NCBI RefSeq assembly: GCF_028553885.1
Contig: NZ_CP067169.1
Location: 372,001-436,000 of the forward strand
Reading direction: 5' to 3'
DNA length: 64,000 bases
Source: Paracoccus aestuarii
Lineage (GTDB): Bacteria; Pseudomonadota; Alphaproteobacteria; Rhodobacterales; Rhodobacteraceae
Below the pieces are notes generated by a model. The model was given only the letters and a program-made list of their open reading frames with translations, was not told the DNA's origin and searched no databases. The position numbers and the translations under genes are program-made. Shown here one piece after another: positions 28,891 through 37,619 of this stretch (within the stretch, counting starts at the first letter, position 1; each line of letters opens with the position of its first letter).

Positions 28891-29615
28891 CCGATCCGCG
28901 CGCGGGCGCGGCGTTCCAAGGCCTGGAACCCCTCGTGGATCAGCACCGCGATGATGCCCACGACCAGCCCGCCCTGCAGCACGAAGGCGGTGTTCGATGA
29001 CAAAAGGCCCGCGATGATCACCTCGCCCAAGGTGCGGGCGGCCACGGTCGATCCGATCGTGGCCGTCCCGAGCGAGATCACCGCCGTCAGCCGCATGCCC
29101 CCCAGAATCACCGGCAGGGCCAAGGGCAGGTCCACCTGCCACAGCCGCTGGCGCGGGGTCAGGCCCATGCCGCGCGCGGCCTCCGACACTTGGGCGGGCT
29201 GGGCGGTCAGACCCGCCAGCGTGTTCTCGAAGACCGGCAGCAGGCCATAGAGGAACAGCGCCACCAGCGTGGGCCCCGCGCCGAAGCCCATGATCGGCAC
29301 GGCCAAGGCCAGCACCGCGACCGGCGGAAAGGTCTGGCCCACGCTGGTGATGGTGCGCGCCAAGGGCAGGAATTCGCGCCCCGCGGGCCGGGTGACCAGG
29401 ATGGCCAGGACCAGCGCCACCACGGTCGATGCCGCCACCGCCACCGCGACCAGCGCCAGATGCGACAGGGTGAGCGACCAGATCGGGGTCTGGACATAGA
29501 TCGCGGGCGCGTTGTTGCGGGTGAAGGGCTGAAAGACCGGCGCGAACCAGCCCGGCGCGACCAGGAATGCCAGCAGCACCGCAGCCGCCAGCCCCAGCAG
29601 GATGCGTCCCGTCAT
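28881..29615 (-). CDS. yehW: Osmoprotectant ABC transporter permease (YehW type)
   Basis: A 244-residue inner-membrane permease with six or so hydrophobic segments and the EAA-type loop EAARGMGLTPRQRLWQVDLPLALPVILGG, which contacts the ATPase. It is the last gene of a four-gene unit whose order and protein lengths (binding protein 301, permease 379, ATPase 311, permease 244) match E. coli yehZYXW. That system is a low-affinity glycine betaine-type importer. ATGA overlap with the ATPase gene. Confidence 0.85.
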   Translation of the reverse strand: MTGRILLGLAAAVLLAFLVAPGWFAPVFQPFTRNNAPAIYVQTPIWSLTLSHLALVAVAVAASTVVALVLAILVTRPAGREFLPLARTITSVGQTFPPVAVLALAVPIMGFGAGPTLVALFLYGLLPVFENTLAGLTAQPAQVSEAARGMGLTPRQRLWQVDLPLALPVILGGMRLTAVISLGTATIGSTVAARTLGEVIIAGLLSSNTAFVLQGGLVVGIIAVLIHEGFQALERRARARIGQA

Positions 29616-30547
29616 TCCGCCGCCCGGGCTTGGGGCGCGGCCTGGGCGCGCAGCGCGGCCAAGGTGATGACGCCGCCCCCCTCAACCGGCAGGGCGTCGC
29701 GCCCGCTCCACAGGCATTCGGCCAGCGCGTCGCGCAGGGTGGCCCCGCGCGGCAGGGCGGGGCCCTCGGCCTGGCCGTCGCGCGCCAGCGCATGGGCGGG
29801 CGTCAGCGACAGCAGGTGAAAGGGCCGCTGGTCCAGCCCGATCAGGTCGCGCACGAAGGGCGTGGCGGGGGCGGTCAGGATCTCGGACGGGGGGGCGTAT
29901 TGGACCAGGCGGCCCTTGTCCATGACGGCGATGCGGTCGCCCAGGGTGACGGCCTCCTCCATGTCATGGGTGACCAGAATCAGCGTGGTGCCGAGCCGGC
30001 GCTGGATGTCGCGCAGATCGGCCTGGGCCTTGGCGCGGATCACCGGGTCCAGCGCGCCGAAGGGTTCGTCCATCAGCAAAAGGTCGGGCTTTGCCGCCAA
30101 GGCGCGGGCCACGCCCACGCGCTGCTGCTGGCCGCCCGACAGCTCATGGGGCATGCGGTCGCGGAACTGGTCGGGCTCCATCTGGAACAGGGACAGCAGC
30201 TCGTCCACACGGTCGCGGATCGCGGCCTGGTTCCAGCCCAGCAGGCGCGGGACGGTGGCGATGTTCTGGCCCACCGTGCGATGCGGGAACAGGCCGTGGC
30301 CTTGGATCGCATAGCCGATGCGGCGGCGCAGCAGATGCGGCGCCACCTGCCGCGTGTCCTGCCCGTCGATCAGGACCTGGCCGCTGGAGGGTTCGACCAG
30401 CCGGTTGATCATCCGCAGCAGCGTCGTCTTGCCGGACCCCGACGTGCCGACCAGGGCCGCGATCTGGCCCGCCTCGACCGTCAGGCTGACATCGTCCACC
30501 GCGGCGCGGCCGTCATAGATGCGGGTCAGGTTCTGGATCTGGATCAT
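29612..30547 (-). CDS. yehX: Osmoprotectant ABC transporter ATP-binding protein (YehX type)
   Basis: A 311-residue ABC ATPase. The motifs are GTSGSGKTTLLRMINRL (Walker A), MPHELSGGQQQRVGVARALA (signature), LLMDEPFGALDPVIR (Walker B) and VTHDMEEAVTLGDRIAVM (switch His). The last 80 residues resemble a CBS-like regulatory tail, as found in osmoregulated OpuA/YehX ATPases. It overlaps both permease genes by 4 nt, giving strict co-translation. Confidence 0.88.
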   Translation of the reverse strand: MIQIQNLTRIYDGRAAVDDVSLTVEAGQIAALVGTSGSGKTTLLRMINRLVEPSSGQVLIDGQDTRQVAPHLLRRRIGYAIQGHGLFPHRTVGQNIATVPRLLGWNQAAIRDRVDELLSLFQMEPDQFRDRMPHELSGGQQQRVGVARALAAKPDLLLMDEPFGALDPVIRAKAQADLRDIQRRLGTTLILVTHDMEEAVTLGDRIAVMDKGRLVQYAPPSEILTAPATPFVRDLIGLDQRPFHLLSLTPAHALARDGQAEGPALPRGATLRDALAECLWSGRDALPVEGGGVITLAALRAQAAPQARAAE

Positions 30548-31683
30548 GCAGTCCTCCGGCTGGACTGGACCAGCAGGTCAAGGGCGATGCCGGCGGTCAG
30601 GGCCAGCGCGATGGTGGGCAGGGCCCCCAGCAGAACCAGATCCATCGCCGTCTGGTTCAGGCCCTGGAAGACGAAGGTGCCGAAGCCGCCGCCGCCGATC
30701 AGCCCGGCGATGACCGCCAGCCCGATATTATGGACGAGCACGATCCTGACCGCCGCCAGCAGCACCGGCAGGGCCAGCGGGATCAGCACCTGGGCCAGCA
30801 CCTGGCCGCGGGTCAGGCCCAGGCCGATCGCGGCCTCGCGCGTGGCGGGGTTCACGCCGGTCAGCCCGGTCAGCGTGTTCGACACGACCGGCAGCAGGGA
30901 ATAGAGAAACAGCGCCACCAGCGCCGGAAAGACGCCGATCCCCGCGACCCCGGCCTGGGCCGCGCCCGGCACATTGGCCGCGATCCAGCCGAAGATCGGG
31001 ATCATCACCCCGAACAGCGCCAGCGACGGGATGGTCTGCAGGATATTCAGCACCGACAGGACCGGCCCCCGCAGCCGCCGCGCCTGATAGATCGCGACGC
31101 CCAGGGGCAGGCCCACCAGCAGCGCCAGCCCGAGCGATCCGAAGGCCAGCATCAGATGGGCCCGCGCCTCGCGCAGGAAGGCGTCCTGGCGGGCGGCGTA
31201 TTCGCGCATGACAGACACCCCGTCCAGCGCGCCCGATCCCAGGATCGCGGCCAGCGCCGCGACCGCCGCCGCCAGCAGGCACCAGCGCAGCCACAGCGCC
31301 GGGCGCAGCCGCGACAGCGCATCCGCCAGCATCAGCGCAAAGGCCAGGATCAGCAGCCAGAAGCCCGATGCCGGGGCCACGCGGGCCAAGGTGTTGTCGG
31401 CGGGCGTCAGGTGATGGGCCGCAGCACCCAAGGCCAGCATCGCCGCCGCCAGCGCGGGCACGGCAAGCGCGGTGCGCAGGGCGGCGGGCCAACGCAGGCA
31501 GCCCAGGACCAGCAGAGCGGCCAGGGCGGCGGTCAGCGCGGCTCCCCAAGGCAGGGCGGCATGAAGGGCGATGCCCTCGCCCAGGACGATGCGGTTCGGC
31601 TTGAACTGCACCAAGGGCAGGATCAGCCCGGCCAGTCCGATCGCGGCGAACAGAAGGCCGGGCCGGTCCAGCCGGGGGCGCAT
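30544..31683 (-). CDS. yehY: Osmoprotectant ABC transporter permease (YehY type)
   Basis: A 379-residue permease. Unlike a standard transporter subunit it has an extra N-terminal membrane region of about 150 residues before the transport domain. The transport domain carries the loop EAAIGLGLTRGQVLAQVLIPLALPVLLAAVRIV. This longer form is characteristic of YehY. TGATG overlap with the binding-protein gene upstream and ATGA overlap with the ATPase gene downstream. Confidence 0.87.
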   Translation of the reverse strand: MRPRLDRPGLLFAAIGLAGLILPLVQFKPNRIVLGEGIALHAALPWGAALTAALAALLVLGCLRWPAALRTALAVPALAAAMLALGAAAHHLTPADNTLARVAPASGFWLLILAFALMLADALSRLRPALWLRWCLLAAAVAALAAILGSGALDGVSVMREYAARQDAFLREARAHLMLAFGSLGLALLVGLPLGVAIYQARRLRGPVLSVLNILQTIPSLALFGVMIPIFGWIAANVPGAAQAGVAGIGVFPALVALFLYSLLPVVSNTLTGLTGVNPATREAAIGLGLTRGQVLAQVLIPLALPVLLAAVRIVLVHNIGLAVIAGLIGGGGFGTFVFQGLNQTAMDLVLLGALPTIALALTAGIALDLLVQSSRRTA

Positions 31684-32588
31684 CAGTCGATCAGACCCGC
31701 TTGGGTCAGGTGGTCGCGGGCGACGACATCGGCGGGCTCGCCGCCGATCTGGATGCGGCCGTTCAGCTCCTGCAGGGTCTCCAAGTCCAGCGTGTCGAAG
31801 ACCGGGGCCAGGATGTCGCGGATCTGGGGATGGGCCTCCAGGATCTCGGAGCGGATGATCGGGGCGGGCTGATAGACGGGCTGGACGCCCTGATCGTCAT
31901 CCATGACGACCAGACCGGCGGGCGCGATGCCGCCATCCGTGCCATAGACCATCGCCGCGTTCACGCCCGAGGTCTGCTGCGCCGCCGCCGCAATGGTGGC
32001 CGCCGTATCGCCACCCGACAGCTGGACCAGCTGATCGGGCGTCAGGGCAAAGCCGTAAGTGTCCTGGAATGCCGGCAGCGCCGCGGACGAGGTCACGAAT
32101 TCGGTCGATGCGGCCAGCTTGATCGCGCCGCCCCCGGCGATCCATTCGCCCATCTGGGACATGCTCTCCAGACCGTTCTCCTGCGCCAGGTCCTGGCGCA
32201 GGGCGATGGCCCAGGTGTTGTTGGCGGGGGCGGGCTTCAGCCAGACGATCTCGTTCTGCTCCATGTCCAGCTCGGAGACACGGTCGAAGCCCGCCTGCGC
32301 GTCCTTCCAGACCTCGCTGTCGGCCTCGTTGAAGAAGAAGGCGCCGTTGGCGGTGTATTCGGGATAGATGTCGATCTGGCCCGAGGTGATCGCGTCGCGC
32401 ATGATCGGCGTGCCGCCCAGCTGCAGACGGTCCTCGACGGGCAGGTCATTGGCCTGCAGCGCCATCAGGATCATGTTGCCCAGCAACCCGCCTTCGGTAT
32501 CGATCTTGGACGACACGGTGATCGTCTGCGCCATGGCGGGCAGGCCCATCGCGATCATCAACGCGGCGAGGGGGGTGGTGGCTTTCAT
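31683..32588 (-). CDS. osmF: Osmoprotectant ABC transporter substrate-binding protein (OsmF/YehZ type)
   Basis: A 301-residue periplasmic binding protein with a Sec signal peptide (KATTPLAALMIAMGLPAMAQ, cleavage after AMAQ). The mature part has TVSSKIDTEGGLLGNMI, DIYPEYTANGAFFF and DDDQGVQPVYQPAPIIR, which match the OpuAC/YehZ class binding glycine betaine or choline-like compounds. The ATG at 32586-32588 was chosen because it starts the signal peptide and has GGAGA upstream. It is the first gene of the transporter operon. The exact ligand is not readable from sequence. Confidence 0.87.
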   Translation of the reverse strand: MKATTPLAALMIAMGLPAMAQTITVSSKIDTEGGLLGNMILMALQANDLPVEDRLQLGGTPIMRDAITSGQIDIYPEYTANGAFFFNEADSEVWKDAQAGFDRVSELDMEQNEIVWLKPAPANNTWAIALRQDLAQENGLESMSQMGEWIAGGGAIKLAASTEFVTSSAALPAFQDTYGFALTPDQLVQLSGGDTAATIAAAAQQTSGVNAAMVYGTDGGIAPAGLVVMDDDQGVQPVYQPAPIIRSEILEAHPQIRDILAPVFDTLDLETLQELNGRIQIGGEPADVVARDHLTQAGLID

Positions 32589-32641
32589 CCGGATCTCCTG
32601 GTCCCAAGGGCGCATGACGGCGCGCAAGACAGGAAATGCGG

Positions 32642-32667
32642 ATCGGGCGGTTTGGTTCCCGCCCGAT
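32642..32667 (-). terminator. Hairpin after the DUF1190 gene
   Basis: Perfect 9-bp arms ATCGGGCGG and CCGCCCGAT around an 8-nt loop, 7 nt past the DUF1190 stop and before the osmF gene. No T-run is present. It probably separates the DUF1190 transcript from the transporter operon. Confidence 0.5.
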
Positions 32668-32673
32668 GCCCGA

Positions 32674-33255
32674 TCAGCCGCCGAAGCTGCTGCGCGTGCC
32701 GCCCGAGGATCCGAACCCCCCACGCGATGCCGCATTGGCGCGCGTCATCGGCGGCTGGCCCGCAGTGGCGGCGGGGCGGGCGAAGCTCTGGGCGCCCATC
32801 TGCGCGCGGCCCGCATTGCTGCCGAAATTCGTGGTGCCGGAAGCATTGGTGAACCCGCCCTGCGCGTTGCGATACATGGGCTGGGACGCGGCCATGCCCC
32901 CGGTCGCGCGGCCCAGCATGCTGCCGATCAGGTAACCGGCCAGCAGCGGCATGAAGATGCTGCCCGACCCGCCGGCCTGCTGGGCCTCGGACCCGCAATT
33001 GCCGGCGCCGTGCTGTTCCTCGCAGACCTCCAGGCTGTCATAGCGGGGGGCGGATTCGACATGCAGCGTCTCGGCCTCGGCAAAGGCCTGGTTGCATTCG
33101 GCGGCGGTGAACAGGCCCCCCTGCGCGGCGGCCGCCTGACAGCTGGCCAGGTCGGGAAAGGCCTGGGCGTCGACCTGTTCCTCGCGGCAGCCGGCGACGG
33201 TGAATGCGGCGGCCCCCAGCAGGGTCAGGGCGACGGTTCTGGAACGTTTTCTCAT
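32674..33255 (-). CDS. DUF1190 lipoprotein
   Basis: A 193-residue lipoprotein: the N-terminus is a lipobox signal peptide (TLLGAAAFTVAGC). After it comes the DUF1190 body with paired cysteines (SCQAAAAQGGLFTAAECNQAF and EVCEEQHGAGNC), a hydrophobic Gly-rich segment (IFMPLLAGYLIGSMLG) and a Gly/Ser/Thr-rich tail. DUF1190 proteins (YgiB, YjfM) are encoded beside glutathionylspermidine-synthase-like genes in many proteobacteria. The same pairing is seen here with the gene 21 nt upstream. The function is unknown; a role at the cell envelope is likely from the lipobox. Confidence 0.85.
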   Translation of the reverse strand: MRKRSRTVALTLLGAAAFTVAGCREEQVDAQAFPDLASCQAAAAQGGLFTAAECNQAFAEAETLHVESAPRYDSLEVCEEQHGAGNCGSEAQQAGGSGSIFMPLLAGYLIGSMLGRATGGMAASQPMYRNAQGGFTNASGTTNFGSNAGRAQMGAQSFARPAATAGQPPMTRANAASRGGFGSSGGTRSSFGG

Positions 33256-33276
33256 CTGGTCCTCTCCTTCTGGCGG

Positions 33277-34503
33277 TCAGGCCGCGATGACATGCGGCTT
33301 GAATCGCGACAGGTCCTGGGTGATGCGGGCGCGGTCCTCGCGGATGCCGATGCCCACGCAATCATGGCCGGCGATCCAGGCGCCGATGACCGGGCGGAAG
33401 CCGTCGAATTCGGGCAGCGGGTGATAGGCCTGCACGATCCGCGCATGGCGGTCGTAATCGCGCGCCTCGGATGCCTCGGTCACCTCGCCATCCTCGACGA
33501 TAGTGACGCCCGCCCCTTCGCGCGAAAAGATCGGCTTGACCACATGCGCGCGGCGCAACGGCCCGCCCACCCGGTCGAAGGCCGGGGCGACCGAGGGGTC
33601 CGGGCGGCCGCCATCGACCAACGCCGGGGCCACGTCATCGGCGAAGAAGGCGGGCAGCAGGTTGGGGTGGTTCTCGAACATCTGCCACAGGACGGGCAGC
33701 AGGCCCTTGTTGGACACCACGGCCTTCCAGGCAGGTTCCAGGAACATGCAGCCCGACCCCGCGATATGGCGCGCGTAATCGTCGGCCAGCAGATCTTCCC
33801 ATGGATACAGCTTGAACAGCGTCCCGATCACCCGGCTGTCGGCATCCAGGAACTGGCCGTCGGCGCTGACGCCCAAGGCGGCGAGGTCGCTGAAATGCGC
33901 GCCCATCCCGGCCTCGCGCGCGGCCCAGGCCATGGATTCGACGGTGGCGTAATCCTCGGGATTGTCGGCCGCGGCGGTGAAATGGATGTCGGTATCGGGC
34001 GCGAACAGATCGCGGAACCGCTCGACCAGCGCCTCGTGGATGCCGTTGAACTGGTCCGAACCCTGGGGCAGGTGGCCGGCCGCGATCTGATCCTCCAGCC
34101 ATTGCCACTGAAAGGCCGCGGATTCATAAAGCGAGGTCGGCGTGTCGGCATTGTATTCCAGCAGCTTGGCCGGGCCGGTGCCGTCATAGGCCAGGTCCAT
34201 CCGGCCATAGATCTCGGGTTCGTTGCGCGCCCAGCTGTCGGCGATCAGGTCCATATGGGGGGCGGGGATGCCCATGCGGGCCATCAGCGCCTCGGAGGCG
34301 ACGATCCGGTCCACCGCCTCGCGGGACATGGCGTGCAGCTCGGTCGCGGGGGCCTCCAGATCGGTCTCGATCTGGTCAAGCGTGAAGCAATAGGCCGAGG
34401 TCTCGTCCCAATAGGGCTCGCCATGCATGGTGGCGAAGGTGAAGCCGACCTCGGCGGCCTTTTCGGCCAGGTCGGGGCGTTCGGGGATCTGGATCTTGCG
34501 CAT
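33277..34503 (-). CDS. Glutathionylspermidine synthase family ATP-grasp ligase (YgiC/YjfC type)
   Basis: A 408-residue member of the glutathionylspermidine-synthase-like ATP-grasp family. Features are the N-terminal WDETSAYCFTLDQIE region, the nucleotide block GRMDLAYDGTGPAKLLEYNADTPTSLYE with its Mg-binding residues, and the late VVKPIFSREGAGVTI lysine loop. The family forms an amide bond between a peptide and an amine. For YgiC/YjfC-type members the true substrates are not known, and the amidase half of E. coli Gss is absent. It is followed after 21 nt by the DUF1190 lipoprotein gene, a conserved partner. Confidence 0.87.
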   Translation of the reverse strand: MRKIQIPERPDLAEKAAEVGFTFATMHGEPYWDETSAYCFTLDQIETDLEAPATELHAMSREAVDRIVASEALMARMGIPAPHMDLIADSWARNEPEIYGRMDLAYDGTGPAKLLEYNADTPTSLYESAAFQWQWLEDQIAAGHLPQGSDQFNGIHEALVERFRDLFAPDTDIHFTAAADNPEDYATVESMAWAAREAGMGAHFSDLAALGVSADGQFLDADSRVIGTLFKLYPWEDLLADDYARHIAGSGCMFLEPAWKAVVSNKGLLPVLWQMFENHPNLLPAFFADDVAPALVDGGRPDPSVAPAFDRVGGPLRRAHVVKPIFSREGAGVTIVEDGEVTEASEARDYDRHARIVQAYHPLPEFDGFRPVIGAWIAGHDCVGIGIREDRARITQDLSRFKPHVIAA

Positions 34504-34542
34504 GGCGCCTGTCTAGCCTGCGGGGCCCGAAAGGGCCAGTGG

Positions 34543-35691
34543 TCAGGTCGTCGCGCGGACCAGGCCGGGGGGCAGCGCGATGGGCGGATAGGCGACGGGG
34601 GGCGCGGGCATGTCGCGCGCCGCGATCGCCCGGCGATAGAGCAGCTCCAGCCGGTCGATCATCGCGTCCAGGCTGAAATGCGCCAGCACCCGGTCGCGAG
34701 GCAGGTGGCGGGGGATGCGCAGCGCCGCGATCAGCGCGCGGTCCAGATCGCCGCCCTCGGGGTCCGACAGGCGGCCCGCGGGGCCCAGCACCTCGGCCAC
34801 GGCGCCGCGGGGGATGGCGGCGACCGGGGTGCCGCAGGCCATCGCCTCGATCGCGGTCAGGCCGAAGGGTTCGTCCCATTGCGGCGTGAACAGCAGGACC
34901 GAGGCCCGCCCCAAGGCGCGCGCCAGCCCGTCGGAGGGCAGGTGGCCGTCAAAGCGGATGCCGTCCGACAGATGCGGGCGGATCATGCGGTCGAAATAGG
35001 GGCGGTCCTCGACCACGCCATGCAGGCGCAGGGGCAGGCCCGCGCGCCGCGCCGCGCGGATCGCCAGATGCGGCGCCTTGTCGGGCGTGATGCGCCCGGC
35101 CCAGATCGCGCTGCCGTCGCCTTGGGGCGAAAAGGGCCAGGCCGCGGGATCGATCCCGTTGGCCAGCACATGGGCGTGATCGGGCGGGCCTTCGGGGAAA
35201 TACCCCGCCAGATGGCTGGCCGAACAGCCGGTGACCAGGTGCCAGGGCGCGATGCTGTCGCGCACCGCGCGCAGCAGCGTGTCGAAGGGCGGCACATGCA
35301 GCGAGGTCACCATCGGCACCCGCGCCGCCCGCGCCATGCGCGGGGGAAAGCGGTGCAGGCTGTTGTTGTGGATGATGTCGAAGCCCATCCCGGCCACCCG
35401 CTCCAGGCAGGCCTGGTGGTGGCGGTCCAGATGGGCGTTCAGAACGGGCGTGCCGTGCCATTGGTGCCACGGATAATCGGCGTCGTAATGACGGTCCATC
35501 AGCGGGATCAGCGGCACGTCCCCTGCGCTGTCGCCCGATGCGATCAGCGTCACGTCATGGCCGCGCGCCTGCAGGCCGCGGGCCAGGGCATGGGCATGGG
35601 CCTCCATCCCGCCCATGAAGGGGGGCGCGATCGGGTGGCGGCAATGGGCCAGGACCGCGATGCGCAGGCGGGGCCGGTCGGGATGGGTCAT
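34543..35691 (-). CDS. GT4 family glycosyltransferase
   Basis: A 382-residue GT-B glycosyltransferase. The N-terminal acceptor domain has a glycine-rich loop (PFMGGMEAHAHALARGLQARGHDVTLIAS). The C-terminal donor domain has AGRITPDKAPHLAIRAARRAG and the E-X7-E motif DEPFGLTAIEAMACGTPVAA. It probably adds a sugar to a cell-surface lipid or polysaccharide; donor and acceptor cannot be told. It starts a minus-strand group with the ATP-grasp ligase gene 39 nt downstream. The 72-nt gap before plsY holds only G- and C-run repeat sequence. Confidence 0.85.
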   Translation of the reverse strand: MTHPDRPRLRIAVLAHCRHPIAPPFMGGMEAHAHALARGLQARGHDVTLIASGDSAGDVPLIPLMDRHYDADYPWHQWHGTPVLNAHLDRHHQACLERVAGMGFDIIHNNSLHRFPPRMARAARVPMVTSLHVPPFDTLLRAVRDSIAPWHLVTGCSASHLAGYFPEGPPDHAHVLANGIDPAAWPFSPQGDGSAIWAGRITPDKAPHLAIRAARRAGLPLRLHGVVEDRPYFDRMIRPHLSDGIRFDGHLPSDGLARALGRASVLLFTPQWDEPFGLTAIEAMACGTPVAAIPRGAVAEVLGPAGRLSDPEGGDLDRALIAALRIPRHLPRDRVLAHFSLDAMIDRLELLYRRAIAARDMPAPPVAYPPIALPPGLVRATT

Positions 35692-35763
35692 GGGGCGGGC
35701 CTGGATGGGGGCTTCATGGGGGAACCCCCAGGAACCCCCGCCGGTTCGCCCCTTTGCGAAAGA

Positions 35764-36342
35764 TCAGTCCTTGCGGCCGATCCGCGGCTCGGTTCCCGCC
35801 ATCAGGCGGGTGATGTTGGCGTGGTGGCGCAGAAAGATGAGCGCCGCCATGAAGACCGCGACCGCGGCGATGTCCAGCCGCCCCAGCCCCCAGGCAAAGA
35901 CCGGCGCCAGCGCGGCGGCCAGCAGCGCGCTGAGGCTGCTGATCCGGCTGATCGCCGCCGTCAGCGCCCAGGTCGCGCAGGCGATCAGGCCCACGGGCCA
36001 GCACAGCGCGATCAGCGTCCCGAGGAAGGTCGCGACCCCCTTGCCGCCCTGAAACCGCAGCCAGACGGGGAAGCAATGGCCCAGAAACGCCGCGCCCCCG
36101 GCCAGGACGGCGGCGGTCTCGCCCCCGAAATGGCGGGCCAGCAGGACGGCGATGGCGCCCTTGCCGCTGTCCAGCAGCAGGGTGGCCAAGGCCGCGCCCT
36201 TGTTCCCGGTCCGCAGCACATTGGTCGCGCCGATATTGCCCGACCCGATCTGGCGCAGGTCGCCCAGGCCCAGGGCCCGCGTGATAACCAGCCCGAAGGG
36301 GACCGAGCCCAGAAGATAGCCGAAGATCGCCCAGAGGATCAT
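35764..36342 (-). CDS. plsY: Glycerol-3-phosphate acyltransferase PlsY
   Basis: Membrane enzyme that makes lysophosphatidic acid from acyl-phosphate and glycerol 3-phosphate, at the start of phospholipid synthesis. The 192-residue protein has five or so membrane segments and all three family motifs: GSVPFG and the GSGNIGATNVLRTG loop, GHCFPVWLRFQGGKGVATFLG, and the later serine/arginine-containing SRISSLSALLAA. The ATG overlaps the stop of the pseudo-dihydroorotase gene (ATGA). The pyrB-pyrC-plsY order is seen in other Rhodobacterales. Confidence 0.95.
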   Translation of the reverse strand: MILWAIFGYLLGSVPFGLVITRALGLGDLRQIGSGNIGATNVLRTGNKGAALATLLLDSGKGAIAVLLARHFGGETAAVLAGGAAFLGHCFPVWLRFQGGKGVATFLGTLIALCWPVGLIACATWALTAAISRISSLSALLAAALAPVFAWGLGRLDIAAVAVFMAALIFLRHHANITRLMAGTEPRIGRKD

Positions 36343-37619
36343 GAATGGTCTCCGAATACGGGGGTGCCTGCGACCCAGGTGCCGAGGACCCGCCCCTGCA
36401 TCCGCGCACCGTCAAAGGGGGTGTTCTTGGATTTCGACAGCAGCGCGAAGCGGTCCAGCACGAAGGGCGCGTCGGGATCGAAGAGGACCAGATCGGCGGG
36501 GGCGCCGTCAGACAGCCGCCCTGCGGGCAGGCGCAGGCGGCGCGCGGGGTTCAGCGCCATGGCGCGGAACAGCTGCGGCAGGGTCAACCCGCCCTGATGA
36601 TAGAGGCGCAGCGCGGCGGGCAGCAGGGTCTGCAACCCCACCGCGCCGGGGGCCGCGGCCTCGAAGGGCAGGCGCTTGGATTCCTCGTCCTGTGGCGTGT
36701 GAAAGCTGGCGATGGTGTCGATCAGGCCCTGGGCCACGGCATCGACCATGGACAGGCGGTCATCCTCGGACCGCAGCGGCGGGGTGAAGCGGAAGAAGGT
36801 CCGGTAGTCGCCCACATCGAACTCGTTCAGCGTCAGGTGGTGGATCGAGATCCCCGCCGTCACGTCCAGCCCCGCATCGCGCGCCCGCGTCAGCGCCGGC
36901 AGGCTGGCGGCCACGGTGATCTGGTCGGCGTGATAGCGCCCGCGCGTCATCGCGACCAGCGCCAGGTCGCGGTCCAGGCCCATGACCTCGGCCATGGGGG
37001 AGACGGCGGGGATGCCGTAGAGCGAGGCGAACTTGCCGCTGGTCGCCACCGCCCCGTGGGACAGGGACGGGTCCTGCGGATGGCCCATGATCAGCGCGTC
37101 CAGACCCCGCGCATAGGTCATGCAGCGGCCCAGCAGCTTGCTGTCGCGCACCACGCGCACGCCGTCGGTAAAGGCCACCGCGCCCAGATCGGTCAGAAAG
37201 CCGATCTCGACCATCTCGCGGCCCTCGCGGGATTTGGTCAGGGCGGCCATGTGGCGGATGTTCACGGGCGCGTCGCTGGCGCGGCGGGCGACGAATTCCA
37301 GCGCCTCGGGGGTGTCGATGGGGGGCGTGGTGTCGGGGCGCGCGATGATCGTGGTGACGCCGCCCGCCGCCGCCGCGCGGCCCGCGCTGCGAAAGCTCTC
37401 CTTGTGACGCTCGCCCGGCTCGCCGATCTTGACGCCCCAATCGATCAGGCCGGGCGCCAGAGCGCGGTTGCGGCAATCGATCACGGTCGCGCATTCGGGG
37501 GCGGGTTCCTCGGGCGCGCCGCGTCCGGCGATCAGGCCATCGGTGACGCGCAGGCTGCCAAGGTCGTCGGTCTGCGCCTCGGGGTCGATCAGGCGGGCAT
37601 TGCGGAAGATCAGGTCCAT
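36339..37619 (-). CDS. Dihydroorotase-like protein lacking catalytic metal ligands
   Basis: A 426-residue amidohydrolase-fold protein of the class I dihydroorotase family, encoded directly after pyrB. The canonical HxH zinc motif after APGLID is replaced: the sequence reads LIDWGVKIGEPGE (about residues 58-70). The late metal Asp of the family is also missing, with TIASFHTPQ where a DHAPH-like block is expected. Some histidines remain (GHPQDPS and ISIHHLTL). It is therefore probably not an active dihydroorotase but a PyrX-like partner that helps assemble aspartate carbamoyltransferase. The start is an ATG in the overlap GTGATG with the pyrB stop; a GTG one codon earlier is possible. Confidence 0.85.
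   Translation of the reverse strand: MDLIFRNARLIDPEAQTDDLGSLRVTDGLIAGRGAPEEPAPECATVIDCRNRALAPGLIDWGVKIGEPGERHKESFRSAGRAAAAGGVTTIIARPDTTPPIDTPEALEFVARRASDAPVNIRHMAALTKSREGREMVEIGFLTDLGAVAFTDGVRVVRDSKLLGRCMTYARGLDALIMGHPQDPSLSHGAVATSGKFASLYGIPAVSPMAEVMGLDRDLALVAMTRGRYHADQITVAASLPALTRARDAGLDVTAGISIHHLTLNEFDVGDYRTFFRFTPPLRSEDDRLSMVDAVAQGLIDTIASFHTPQDEESKRLPFEAAAPGAVGLQTLLPAALRLYHQGGLTLPQLFRAMALNPARRLRLPAGRLSDGAPADLVLFDPDAPFVLDRFALLSKSKNTPFDGARMQGRVLGTWVAGTPVFGDHS

Noticed and set aside
32368..36597. A 1409-codon plus-strand reading frame
   Set aside because: It is the antisense of five recognisable minus-strand genes (DUF1190, ATP-grasp ligase, GT4, PlsY, pseudo-dihydroorotase); long antisense frames are expected at this GC content.
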